Shown: positions 15,001-29,200 of the stretch, one piece after another | How positions within the stretch are numbered: position 1 is the first letter of the stretch | Layout of the letters: the number at the start of each line of letters is the position of its first letter | Assembly (NCBI GenBank): GCA_018857735.1 | Contig: JABMCL010003107.1 | Span: forward strand, 1,113,501-1,177,500 | Reading direction: 5' to 3' | Source: Alviniconcha marisindica | Taxonomy: Eukaryota; Mollusca; Gastropoda; Provannidae | DNA: 64,000 nucleotides | The notes under the pieces: generated by a model | What the model was told of the DNA's origin: nothing | The model's database searches: none | The model's input: the letters and a program-made list of their open reading frames with translations, nothing else | Made by a program: the position numbers and the translations under genes

Positions 15001-18000
15001 AGACACAGCTGACCAACAGAGGAGAGGAGAGAGAGGGTGGAAGGCAAAGACACCCAAAGACACTGGAAGACACAGCTGACCAACAGAGGAGAGAAGAGAG
15101 AGGGTGGAAGGCAAAGACACCCAAAGACTCAGCTGACCAATACAGGAGTGAAGAGAGAGGGTGGAAGGTGAAGACACCCAAAGACACAGCTGACCAATAC
15201 AGGAGGAAGAGAGATGGTGGAAGGCAAAGACACCCAAAGACACAGCTGACCAATAGAGAGAGAAGAGAGAGGGTGGAAGGCAAAGACACCCAAAGACACA
15301 GCTGACCAATAGAGGAGAGAAGAGAGAGGGTGGAAGGCAAAGACACCCAAAGACACAGCTGACCAATAGAGGAGTGAAGAGAGAGGGTGGAAGGTGAAGA
15401 CACCCAAAGACACCCGAAGACACAGCTGACCAACAGAGGAGAGAAGAGAGAGGGTGGAAGCAAAGACACCCAAAGACACCCGAAACACAGCTGACCAACA
15501 GAGGGAAGAGAGAGGTGGAAGGCAAAGACACCCAAAGACACAGCTGACCAACAGAGGAGAGAAGAGAGAGGGTGGAAGGTGAAGATACCCAAAGACACGG
15601 CTGACCAATAGAGGAGAGAAGAGAGAGGGTGGAAGGCAAAGACACCCGAAGACACAGCTGACCAATAGAGGAGAGAAGAGAGAGGGTGGAAGGCAAAGAC
15701 ACCCAAAGACACAGCTGACCAACAGAGGAGAGAAGAGAGAGGGTGGAAGGCAAAGACACCCAAAGACACGGCTGAAAAATCCAAACACTTCAAGTACAAG
15801 TACATCCCAAACATCAGTAAGCCTCACTGAACATAACCATCAAATAACCAACCTTCCGGTGACCCATTTTTCCCTTAACGAACTACAACATCCACACACC
15901 TGGATGCCGTTCTCACGCCGCAGCTCCTCGGCATTGAGAGCCGAGCAGTTGACGGTGTGGTAGGTCAGCTCCGCTGCAGCTGACAGCAGCGGCGCAGACT
16001 TGGAGAAGAGCTGGTCGTCGTTGGTCTCCATCCTGATGGTCTTGATCAGCATCGGGTAGCCTGCGTACTTGTAGGGCTGGAGCTCTGCAGTTACAGCAAC
16101 AGCAAGTTTACGTTGGAGGAACTTGAGCATCAACTCTAATACCAGCCGCATAAACTAAATCAACTTCCGGAGAGCATGAAAGGTGGTCTGGAGAAACAAA
16201 TGACTAGCAATTATGTGTCCATTAGTCTGGAACTCCAGACGCCTGATGTACAGTGCTGTTTAGAACCACAACCACCTCCATTAATACATCACCTATAAGC
16301 TCTAAAAGCTTCTTGATGAGCACACAATAATTCACTGCATCTTTAGTTTGCCTCAAATAAAGTTTTGTTTAAACCAACAGCAACAAAGTGCATGCCAAAA
16401 GAACGCCAGTGCTGACCTTCCTTGTATCTGGAGAAGAGGATGGACTGGGCCCGCAGGATCAGCACGATGTTCTGGGGGTCGGGTCCGTCCTTCACCTTGG
16501 ATTTGCTGCATAGGAACTCGTACGCTTTGTTCACTTGCTCAAACATTTCCTGCAGAACACAATTGGCACCAGTCCAGACCACAGAGAGCTTGTGCAGCTT
16601 GTTTCAAAAATAATTGTTGCTGCGTGGTGCAACAATGTCAAAAGGAGGAGAGGTTCTGATTGCACAGAAAAACAGCTAGCTGAAGTGTAGGAACATGTTC
16701 ATGCTCAGGAAACATAAAAGGGGCAACTTGCACATGTCAATCCAGTCTCTTCAAAATTCCTAAAGATCTCGAAAACCTTCAAACAAAAAGGCTTCATCTT
16801 CACGAAAGAACTGGCAGTACAAATTTGTATGCACTGAAGTAACAATTAACAACAACAAAAAACAGAAGTCATGAAACAGTTTATTTCTGTTATATTTATT
16901 TATTTTACTATAGGTTTAGCATTTTCTGACTTGAACTAGGTGAGCTGTTACTCCTGAAACAAGGCAATAACTTTGGGTATTTAACCTCTGCAGTTTTCTA
17001 CTATGCAACTGCAAGTGTGGCTGCATTCCATCTTCAGAGAACACCCACAAACATTACATTAATCCTTAAAATAACCAATATCCAACACCAATGGACAACT
17101 CACTCGTCCTTCTGGGTTCTTGTCAGGATGGTACTTTTGTGCCAACTTGAAGTAGGCTTTTCTGATCTTGGACTCGTCATGTCTGTAACAGAATCAAAGC
17201 TGGTCGCTAAAGCCAGAGCTCCACACAGCAGCTGCTCTTCACATTATCACTCAGGGCAATTTTTCATGCTTCTTTACTTCCCAGCGGCAAAAAAGAAGCT
17301 GATGAAGTCATGGCAAAGGCCCAACCACTGAAAACTGAAGTGTGCACATTAGCAAATAATATATAAAATGCATAACTGTTCTTGCATGCCTGAATATTAA
17401 ATTGTTATGACACATCTTAATACTTATTTTTAAAGCTATGACACACTTGCTTATCACTTCATAAGCAGGGTGTCAGTCCTACCTTTAGATCTCTCCCCCC
17501 CCTTATTTTTATCATTTTATGATTGCCGTGAATGTGTGTACCTGGCACAATAATACACCCCTTGTGCTTTTGTCACACAGCAATAAGGTTGTGCTGTATG
17601 GTATTGATGTAACAAGAACGTGTGTGACACACACCACTTGGTGCTGCACTGTACTCCTTCTCATCGGTGTCAGCATCTGTGTCACAACTACAAGAAGAAG
17701 ACTGTGCGTCAAACCCACCCATCAGTGCTCTTTGTCAGGTTGAGAACGTTGTAGGCATCCTCTATGGACATTGTGGGCGGCTTCTTCTCCACCTCCCTCT
17801 TCCAGGCATCCAGGATGTCTTTCAGCAGCCGCACCTGAAGTCCATATTTTCCATCGTCAAAATACCTTGATATCTTTGGCTCTACTATTGTACTAACAAA
17901 GGGCAAAAGACTTGTGAAACTAACAAAAACAAGCACAATTCTGACAAAATGAAGTGTGTGATATACTTTCACTTCAAACACTGGCACATATCTTTGAATG

Positions 18001-18639
18001 TATCAATACAGAAGCTTTGGAATGCGTGCACCTTTCCAGTTCTCGATCTCCTGGAGATTAACAGCTGATGCTGGCAATGACATACCAACACCCTCAAAAC
18101 ACAAATTACAAAACTGAAGAAGAAAAAAAAAGAGAAAAAAAGGAGAGGAAAACCAAGAAAAGAAATTTTCTGTGTGCGAGTTACTAGTGCATGCTTGTGC
18201 ACATGGGGAATACTATCAGCAAAGCACAAGTAAAAAAATTAAAAAAAAAATTAAAAAAATCACAGCCTTTCCTACAACTGGCAAGCACTCTCCAGCACAC
18301 TCACAGGATCCTTGATAGGCCAGTCAGGGAATCGGACGGTGTCGCACAGATGCTTGAGGTAGTAGATGTTGCAGAACAGCTCGTTCTCCAGCTGGGGGTA
18401 GTTGATGACCGGGATGGGGCAGTACTGGTACAGTGCCCGCGTGTTGCTCTGCAGGCGGGGCGAAAAGTCCGCCAAGTGCGATGCAATCCTTTCAATCATC
18501 ATGCGCCTGAAAGGAGCAGTTCCCTCTTGCATCCGATCATGACGATAATGGGTACTGAGAGCACCTAACCCGCACAGGCCCTAAGCGCTCACACATTCTT
18601 TAAATGTATATGTTTTTGAGATTCAATGCATGTGTGCAT

Positions 18640-18685
<46 letters not shown>

Positions 18686-21600
18686 CTCAAGGCAATGGGA
18701 CTAAGGAAAAGTTTTTTGAAAAGAAAAAGGTTTTCAATGAAAATTTGAAAGCACTGACACAGGTAGAATGACAAACAGAAACAGGGAGTTAGATCCAGAC
18801 AGTTGGAGCAACGAGCCCTGACCAATGGACAACAGACAATGGCAGTCCACTGATTCCAATGATGATGACAAAGATGCACATCTCATTGTAAGCTCTCATG
18901 TGGACCACAAGTTCACTCTGGGTATGACACTCACAACCTTACAGCAACAACATGCAATAAATTAAATATTTTTAAAAATCTTCCACGCCTGGCCCAGTCA
19001 GAGGTAAATTTCGAAAGGTCAACAGAAAAGGGCGCAATTTCATTCCTCTTATCATTTGTGTGGTATCTGTCTATTCAATGCTTGAAAAAGGGGGTTTACC
19101 CTGAAAATTTGTGTAGGTTTTGTATTGTCCAATTAAAATAAGCGTTCATTTTAACCTTTTGTGCTTTGATCATGTTTCAGAAGGCTGGCTGTTAATTCCG
19201 TTTCAGATTTGTCTTTTTTCTTCCTGACCTGATTTGGAAAATCGAGGACCTTTAACCATGCAGATTTCAAAGAAAAAACCTAATACAAAAAGAACAATTA
19301 TTCAGCTTCATTTGGAAACCAACGCCAAACAAGGCACAAACTCCAAGTTCATCCGGAAAAGCACCAGAATCCCACCCTGGTGATGCAGCCCTACCTCATC
19401 TCAGCATTCCAGATGGCCTCAGGGGTGTCAAACTCTCCCAGGAAGATCTCGGCAAATTTCTCTGGGGAGTAGTTCTCTAGGTAGCACACCATGGCCTCGG
19501 GCAGGATGTGGCCCATCACACTGCGCACCATGATGTCCGACGCCTTGTTCTGCAACACAGCACAGTGGGCATTACATTACACACACTGACACCTCGTTCT
19601 GCAACACAGTGGGCACTACATTACACACACAGACACCTCGTTCTGCAACACAGTGGGCACTACATTACACACACAGACACCTCGTTCTGCAACACAGTGG
19701 GCACTACATTACACCCACAGACACCTCGTTCTGCAACACAGCACAGCGGGCATTACATTACACACACAGACACCTCATTCTGCAACACAGTACAGTGGGT
19801 ATTACGGTTACACACACTGACGCCTTGTTCTGTATCAGCACAGTGGGCATTACATTTCACACACAGACACCTCATTCTGCAACACAGCACAGCGGGTATT
19901 ACGATTACACACAGTGACGCCTTGTTCTGTATCAGCACAGTGGGCATTACATTTCACACACTGACCCCTCGTTCTGCAACACAGCACAGCGGGTATTACA
20001 TTACACACACTGACACCTCATTCTGCAACACAGCACAGCGGGCATTACATTACACACACTGACCCCTCGTTCTGCAACACAGCACAGCGGGCATTACATT
20101 ACACACACTGACACCTCATTCTGCAACACAGCACAGCGGGCATTACGTTTACAGTGACACTTTGTTCTGCAACACAGTGTAGCAGGTGTTATGCACGCGT
20201 GCATGTCATGAGCAATTTCCAGGCTAGAGAAAAACCACAGCTGCATGTCCACTGACTGTCATTTGGTCATTGTCAGGGGCTTGTTAACTTTGTACCTTGT
20301 CCTTGGAAGTGCTTTGTCTGTAGACCCTTTATTCTGGGAGGTACACAATGGGGGCTGGATGGATTCTGTTTAACAAAACATGTACTGAAGTGCTCAGTCA
20401 TTCCTTCAATTGGATCAGACGCTTACTGCGGGTCAAGTACACCACTTCACTCACCTCGTCTGACCGGAAGGCCTGTTTGAGGTGGGTGTACTTGAGGAAG
20501 CGCGCGACGGGAAGCACGTTGGAGCCGGTGTACATCATGATGAAGAAGAAGGTGCCGGACAGGTAGAGCCGCGACAAGCCTGGGTTGTCCTGCATCACCA
20601 GGAACAGCAGCGTGGCCACCTTCTCCACCAGCACCGGGTCAAATGTCAGCAACAACTACAATGACAATGATAACATCACTGGTACAAACATGACAAGCCA
20701 GCAGTACCCTTAACACCTGAGAGGGCTAACCAACACTTAATGCAATAACATTAACACCTGAGAGGGCTAATCAACACTTAATGCAATACCATTAACACCT
20801 GAGAGGGCTAACCAATGCTTACTGCAATACCATTAACATGCGAGAGAGCTAACCAAAGCTTACTGCAATACCATTAACAACTGAGAGGGTTAACTAAGGC
20901 TTATGCAATACCATTAACACCTGAGAGGGATAACCAAAGCTTACTGCAATACCATTAACACCTGACAGGGCTAACCAATGCTTAATGCAATACCATTCAC
21001 ACCTCAGAAGACTAACCAAAGCTTACTGCAATACCATTAACACCAGATAGGCTAATTAAGGTGTATGCAATACCATTAACATCTGAGTGGGCTAACCAAA
21101 GCTTACTGCAATACCATTAACACCTGAGAGGGCTAACCAATGCTTAATGCAATACCATTAACACCCAAGAGGGCTAACCAATGCTTAATGCAATATCATT
21201 AACACCTGAGAGGGCTAACCAATGCTTAATGCAATACCATTAACACCTGAGAGGGTTAACCAATGCTTAATGCAATACCATTAACACCTGAGAGGGTTAT
21301 CCAATGCTTAATGCAATATCATTAACACCTGAGAGGGTTAACCAATGCTTAACGCAATACCATTAACTCCTGTGAGGACTAACCAATGCTTAATGCAATA
21401 CCATTAACACCTGTGAAAGCTAACCAAACCTTACTGTAATACAATTAACAGAATAACACCTGAGAGGGCTAACCAATGCTTAATGCAATACCATTAACAT
21501 CTGAGAGAGCTAACCAAATCCTAATGCAATGCCATTCACATCAGTCAAGCACAAAAAAAAAGTTGGCTTCATTTCTCAGGCTAAATTAACAGCAATACCA

Positions 21601-24306
21601 AAAATCTGCTTCCGTTCAACCCCATCCCTCTCAGGCAATACACTCTGATTCACAGCACCTTGCCTGCCGCATGCGAAAAAAGAAGACAGGACCTACCTGG
21701 ACAATGTGTGGTAGACAGGTAGCATCAGACAGTATGCGCTTGACACGTGGCAGTGGACGAACCACAGCTCCATCTATGTCTCTGCAGAGCAGGCAAAAAG
21801 CATAGCAATCACAGCTGGGCCTTTAAAGAATGGCATTCTGAGATCACACTGGTGACTCAAAGCATTCTGAGATCACACTGGTGACTCAAAGCATTCAGAG
21901 ATCACACTGGTGACTCAAAGCATTCAGAGATCACACTGGTGACTCAAAGCATACAGCGGTCACACTGGTGACTCAAAGCATATAGAGGTCCGCTGGTGAC
22001 TCAAAGCATTCTGAGATCACACTGGTGACTCAAAACATTCTGAGATCACACTGGTGACTCAAAGCATACAGCGGTCACACTGGTGACTCAAAGCATTCTG
22101 AGATCACACTGGTGACTCAAAGCATTCAGAGATCATACTGGTGACTCAAAGCATACAGCGGTCACACTGGTGACTCAAAGCATATAGAGGTCACACTGGT
22201 GACTCAAATCAGAGATCACACTGGTGACTCAAAGCATCCAGAGATCACACTGGTGACTCAAATCAAACAGAGATCACACTGGTGACTCAAAACATTCAGA
22301 GATCACACTGGTGACTCAAAACATTCAGAGATCACACTGGTGACTCAAAGCATACAGAGATCACACAGGTGACTCAAAGCATACAGAGATCACACTGGTG
22401 ACTCAAAGCATTCAGAGATCACACTGGTGACTCAAAGCATACAGAGAGCACACCGGTGACTCAAAGCATACAGAGATCACACTGGTGACTCAAAGCATAC
22501 AGTGGTCACACCGGTGACTCAAAGCATACAGAGATCGCACTGGTGACTCAAAGCATACGGCGGACACACTGGTAACTCAATAGCAAAAGAGAGATCGCAC
22601 TGGTGACTCAAATCAGAGGTCACACTGGTGACTCAAAGCATAGAGAGATTGCACTGGTGACTCAAAGCATACAGAGATCACACTGGTGACTCAAAGCATA
22701 CAGAGATCACACTGGTGACTCAAAGCATTCAGAGATCACACTGGTGACTCAAAGCATACAGAGATCACACTGTTGACTCAAAGCATACAGAGATCACACT
22801 GACTGGCTTATGCAGTGGAGCCCATAATGAAAGACCACCATTGAGGAATCTGCTGGCACTGAAGCAGGAGGTTGTACAGCATCCACCAAGCAGCAGGAAA
22901 GCACTCTGCCAATAGCATCATATGATGTGCTGAGGGCAGTAAATGATGACTGTTACAATTGTCTGGGTGGTAATAGTTACAGAGATCCTTTTTTTGTCTC
23001 AGTCAATTTGAAGTGTCGACAAAAACTGACACAACAAAAAAGCAATGTACGAATATTTGGCAAAAATGTTTTTCAAAAATCGACAAACAGTTATCTTACT
23101 CCGAGAATTAACAAGAAAGGTTCACCCCACATCTTTATACACCATTGTAAAAGTGGATGTCAGTCCAACACTAACTTGCTGGGGTAGTACTCGGTCATCT
23201 TGATGAGCATGTTGAGGATGAGCGTGGCCAGGTCACTCTCGTTCATCACAGCCTGGCTGGTTGCCATCAGTGTCCATTTCAGCTGTGGAACAGTGTGCAG
23301 GGGGCGCCACCCGTCCATGCCCTGCGCCCAGCACCTTGTCTTGCTGTGGATCACGCCTTGCTCCCAGAACTCTCGCATCTGAGGAAGCGATAAACTGAGT
23401 ACTTAGAAGACAATCACAAGAACAAAACCACCAACAACTCTGAGAGGTAAGGACTGTGAGCATGATTAAGTGTCATGCAAATGGTCTGATAAAATCTCAA
23501 GTGTTGTAAATAAAACCAAATTATCCTCATCAGGTGCACCAGACATTTTTCAATCCGGTGTGAAAGCTATAAGGTGTTGAAAGAAGTCAGATAATCACTG
23601 TCATCGGTCCGATACAGGGCCATCCATAATACTACTAGAACTGCACTAGCAAACACCCAGCTCCCTTGGCCTTCCCTGTCTAGCACACATATACACACAC
23701 ACACACACACATTTTGAGAACTGGTCAAACAAAACAACAGCCAGTACGTCTGACCAGTTGCTAATTATTTTTCCGGTATACGCTGATCTTAACTGGTAAA
23801 ACATCGGTAATTACTGGTCGAGGTGAACTCTGAGGTGATCAATGTCATAGAATAATTAGATGACTCGTCAAAAATGAGAATGAAAAAGACATAACATATT
23901 CACAGCAAGCAGTTGCAGTTATTTATATGGTGTATTAGGTATAAAGGATTGTCCTTTGAAGGACCTGGCTCCTACTGCTGCTGAAAACATGCAGCTGTGA
24001 GTGTGATGCAGCACTATCCACCATCTGCCATCTCTAAGCATGCGCGATGTTTGCTTGTGACGCAGTTCTGATTTTAATCAATTTTACCTACCCTTTGTTG
24101 AATACTCAGCTATTGAAAGATTTCTTGATGCACAAAGCCACAAAGACCCTGAATGCTATTCACCCTCTTCCTGCTACTGTTCATGTAGAAAGTCCATTGT
24201 TGGGATAAAAATCCACACATGTGACCAAAGCTGGGCTGGCATTGAAAAGAACAATGTGTGGTGTACATACATCTGTGCATGTGTGTGTGTGTGTTGTGTG
24301 TGTGTG

Positions 24307-24355
<49 letters not shown>

Positions 24356-26019
24356 TGTGTGTAGGTATGCAGGGTGTGTGCATGTGAGTGTACTTGTATG
24401 TGTGTTTAAGGGCACTGCAATGCAACAAGCATTGTCCCTCATGGTGAAGTGAGTGTGCACACACAAACAAAAACTGAAAGTGAAAAATGCGGACAATTTG
24501 CACCTCTTCAAAGCTGTATGGTCCTAGGCGTTCTTTCTCGGCATTGCCAAAGTACCACTCCTTCTCAATGCTTCTCTGCATATCCGGGGATGCTTCAATG
24601 ACGTTAGTCTGGTGAAAACAACAATTACCATCAAACTCTACGAGAAGAAGCACAGCTTAACAGTGTATCAACACATTACTAAACTATGCCAACATGAAAT
24701 AACACTTAATATTAATTACCACCCATGTAGGCAGATTCATTTATGTTGGCCTGGTAAAAAATATCAACAATTGCCATTAAACTCTGCAAAAAGAATAATT
24801 TAAACACAAATCTACAAATACTATATTTTATGCAAATATAAAAGTAACACATAATATTAATTACAATCTACATATGCATAATTATTCATGAATCTTTTTC
24901 TACTTGTAAAGTCAGCAAGTGGCCACAAGAGCGAAAAACCAAAAGCTTAAAGGAAAAGCCATACGTTTGTGTTTTTTTGGCAACTATATGTTGATAAGCC
25001 CATAACCATTCATTGTATCTTTAGAATAAGTTCTCTCTTTAAACCAAAGGAAAAGCGTCAAACATCAGAAACAAACCTGCAAAGGTACTGTGGCTCGTGA
25101 TGTGTGCAAATGAGCCAGGGTGAGCAGGTCAACCAGAACCTTGATGCCATTAGCGTCCATGATCTCCTTCACGTTGCGCTTGTGGAGTATCAGCTTGTTC
25201 AGGAAGCCTATCAGACGATCTCGCTCCAACTTGTCTGTACACTGTGTGAGAAGAAGAACCAACAAAAATACAATACCAAATAAGTTACAGAAGTTATCTT
25301 CTTACAAATGACACTGTCACATAACACGCTTCAGTCTATAATGAGACCGCACAGTTTCACACAATTTTGTATCGCAGAAACAAAGTCACGTGTTAAAGGA
25401 GGTGATTAAATTTTTTGAAAACAACAAACACAATGAACTTACAGTACAGTATTAATCCTACGTGCAGTGTACATTTGATTTTCATGCTGTCTTTGCAAAT
25501 CTATCTATTCACTGCCATTCCCATGCATGTATTAGATTCTTCTGACCCCTAAGCTTTGTGGAAGAGGGTTGTATCCATTTTCTTCTTCTTGAAGAACAGG
25601 AGTGGGAGCGGAGAAGGGTTTCTGTTCAGAAAAGTCATTCTGACCTAAAAGAAAAAAAAAAAGATAAAAAAAAGAAGAAAAAAGATGCACAGGCTAAAAA
25701 AAGAAAAATGGTGAAGAAAGAAAAGAAAAAGGTGGCTCAGTGATTGAGACAGGCTGTACGTGGTGACGGAAGGCTTGCTGTCTGGCACTGCAGACAACAG
25801 CACTGCAACATTTGTTGGCTTCCAGTTCCACTAATAACATTCCAAAAAGAGTGTGGCTACACAATGTTCTGAGGTTTTGTTTTGTAAAGATGATTAGGTG
25901 AGCACTTCCCTTCCTATCTAAATTATCGCAAATAATGACCACTTCTAAGAACACCTCATCTCGAGATGAGCCTAAGTTCACAATGGCAACTTAAAGACAA
26001 CAAACAATGACAACTATTA

Positions 26020-26060
<41 letters not shown>

Positions 26061-26126
26061 ATGTTAACAAGTCATCCCCCCAATATCCTTGCTCATTTTG
26101 ACCTTTGCAAAAACGCAGATCTGTAA

Positions 26127-26205
<79 letters not shown>

Positions 26206-29200
26206 CACAAACTAGACTCTCAGGCACTCAACAAACCGCATCCAGAAAAGCGCAATATTTTCATTATCACCATCTAACTGTAGTTTAGTAGCTTTGAAAA
26301 AGGGGCTACCCCGAAAATTCACACGTTTCTCACACAAATCCTGTTCAATTAGCATTCTTTTCAAATGTTTATGCGTCTGGATCACCAGAACCACAATGGA
26401 GAGAACAACTGCACTGACCCTCTCCAGCATGCCCACGATGTAGCGTGTGTCGTTGAAGGCACCAATCTCCTCGTGGCAGCGGCCGTACACAATGGCCATG
26501 GCTTGAAGGCACATACATTTCATGGGGATTTTGGGCGTCAGCAGAAAGCGGTGGTACAGGTCATTGAAGAATTCATAGCTGGAAGAGAAACACAGGGGAA
26601 TATAAGTACACAGACATCACACTGGTGACTCAAAGCATACAGAGATCACACTGATGACTGAAAGATGCTGGTGACTCAAAGCATTCTGAGATCACACTGG
26701 TGACTCAAAGATGCTGGTGACTCAAATCATTTAGAGATCACACTGGTGACTCAAATCATTTTGAGATCACATTGGTGACTCAAATCATTTAGAGATCACA
26801 CTGGTGACTCAAATCTTTTAGAGATTACACTGGTGACTCCAATCATTTAGAGATCACACTGGTGACTCAAAGCATACAGAGTTCACACTGTTGACTCAAA
26901 GCATACAGAGATCACACTGGTTTATATAGTGGCACCCTATGCACCAACAGAAAGGAGTTGGAAAAGAGGGGTGGTCCTTGTTGAGGCATTCGTTGACAGG
27001 GAACAATAAAGTACAAAGTTTCAGAAAAGTGGTCTAAAAAGGCGGGGTGGGGGGTGGGGAGGGGTTGTCTATGGCGAGACATGCATTTACATGGTACTCT
27101 GTAGAGCAAAGTCAGAAACAGAAGTTTTCAGTGCTCTGGAGCTGGAGCTGTGTGAAAGTTGAGGTGGCTGTCCTTGACTCCCTAACAGTCATTTTGGTCT
27201 GTGGATGTAAAGCAACACTGAACTTGAACAGAAGTTTTCAAAATGATCAGCTGTAGAGAAGTATTAGTTAACAACAAAACAAAACTACATATTCTTTCTG
27301 CACTTATCAAATGAAAGAAGAAGAAAAAAGGTTTGGTGTCATTTAAAACAGAACAAAAGTGTGTTCAAATTTCCCACTGGTTCATTCAGTGAGAACTGCA
27401 CTGAACATCTGAAACGGTTCACCTACAATTAACATCAGTGAGGCTCTCAAGTTTGAACACCATCAGGCAGTTTCACCCCCCCCCCCCCCCCCCCCTCCCC
27501 CCCATTTGAAAGCACAGAAAGAGGAGACGTACGATTTCTTGATGGCGCTGGTTTCCTCTGACTCCTCATCTTCCTCCAGCAGTAGACGCAGGTAATAGTC
27601 ACCTGGAAAAGATTAACAGTCCACAGGCACAACAGGTGAGTCAGTAAAATCAATCAATCAGAGTCCACATGCACAACAGGTGAGTCAGTAAAATCAATCA
27701 ATCAGAGTCCACATGCACAACAGGTGAGTCAGTAAAATCAATCAATCAGAGTCCACATGCACAACAGGTGAGTCAGTAAAATCAATCAATCAGAGTCCAC
27801 ATGCACAACAGGTGTGTCAGTAAAATCAGCCAAAGATAGTGAGTCTCTTTGATGACCCAAAAGGGAAAACACACCGAGTGAACATGTAAAGTAAGTACAG
27901 TGACAAGGTTTTTGAACCACCTGAGAATCAAAACAGAATTAGTCAGTTCTTGGATTTTAATATTCCATTAACTGCGCAGTCACCTCAAGACAAATAATAA
28001 GCATCCACTCTTTGGAGGATAAGTGCGTGAGTGTGTGCATGCGTGTGCGTGCGTGTGTATATCTGTGTGTGTGTGTGTGTATGTCATTAGTGTTATTATA
28101 AAGCGCCCTGTGCTCCCACCTCTCCAAACTCCCCCCTCCCCAAAACAAAAAGCAAAAGCAAAATCACTGACCGATTTTGATTTCCTCGGAAAGACAGTGG
28201 TAGGGCACCTCAAACTCCTGGTGGTTCCATGCAATGATGCAGTTGGAACCAAGCTCCCTGTCCACATTGAAAGCCCGCATCTCGTTTTCAAACGCCTCTC
28301 GGAGCTCTTCTCTCGTCTGAACAAAGCAAACATTCTGTACCATATGCACTGCTGATGCTGTTGTTTTCCTTCAGCCACTAAAACATGCAGGCTCACACAG
28401 AAGTTAGTAGGGAAGTAAGTGACTTGGTGTTTTCCACACAGTCAACAAGTAACTTGGTGATTTACACACAGTCAACAAGTAACTTGGTGTTTTACACCCA
28501 GTCAACAAGTAACTTGGTGTTTTACACCCAGTCAACAAGTAACTTGGTGTTTTACACCCAGTCAACAAGTGATGGTGTTTTACACTGTCAAAGTGCGAAA
28601 TGAGTAAATCAGTCAGTGCAGGCAGAAGGTGCCAAGTGCCAAGACGGGGCGACTGTTTAGACTAGCCAGCCACTTGGGAGGGACAAAGGAAAAGGGGCCG
28701 GGGAAGGGTGTAGCGATGGCTCGACGGGCAGTGGGATGGTTGGGTCAACGTAACTCATAAATTAGCCTCTAGCCGACAGCAGATGCGCCATACCTTAATG
28801 GAAGAATAGGAGAGGTAGTTCCAGACATTCTGGATAGGAAATAATCCCTGTTTAAAATAATTGAATAAATTGAAGAACTGCCGTTTTTCTTGGAACATAA
28901 CCTGACTGCATGCTAAGTAGTGTTAGCACATTATAGTTATTACGTTTGATGGTATATGGTTTTGTTGTATATCGAAATGGAATTGGAGTGATGAATATTC
29001 AATTAGCGGAAGAATGCGGAGAAGGGGAAAAAGGAGCGTGGGTTTCGCAGAGAGTCGGAGCCGGGGCCCGAGAGAAGAGGGATGGAGTAAACGAAGACTG
29101 AATATGAGCATGAAGAGGAGGAGGGATTAAAGAGGACATGAGACAAGAGGATCCTTGTCATGTGCATGCAAGGACTGAGAAAGCAAAGGTCAATGGACCG

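Noticed and set aside
13003..15814. Long minus-strand open frames of up to 918 codons
   Set aside because: They are translations of the 57-bp minisatellite, whose length is a multiple of three, within a DNAJC13 intron flanked by exons that join in phase.
25558..25743. 61-codon lysine-rich plus-strand frame
   Set aside because: An A-rich simple-sequence stretch inside intron 25; no splice sites or conservation argument.
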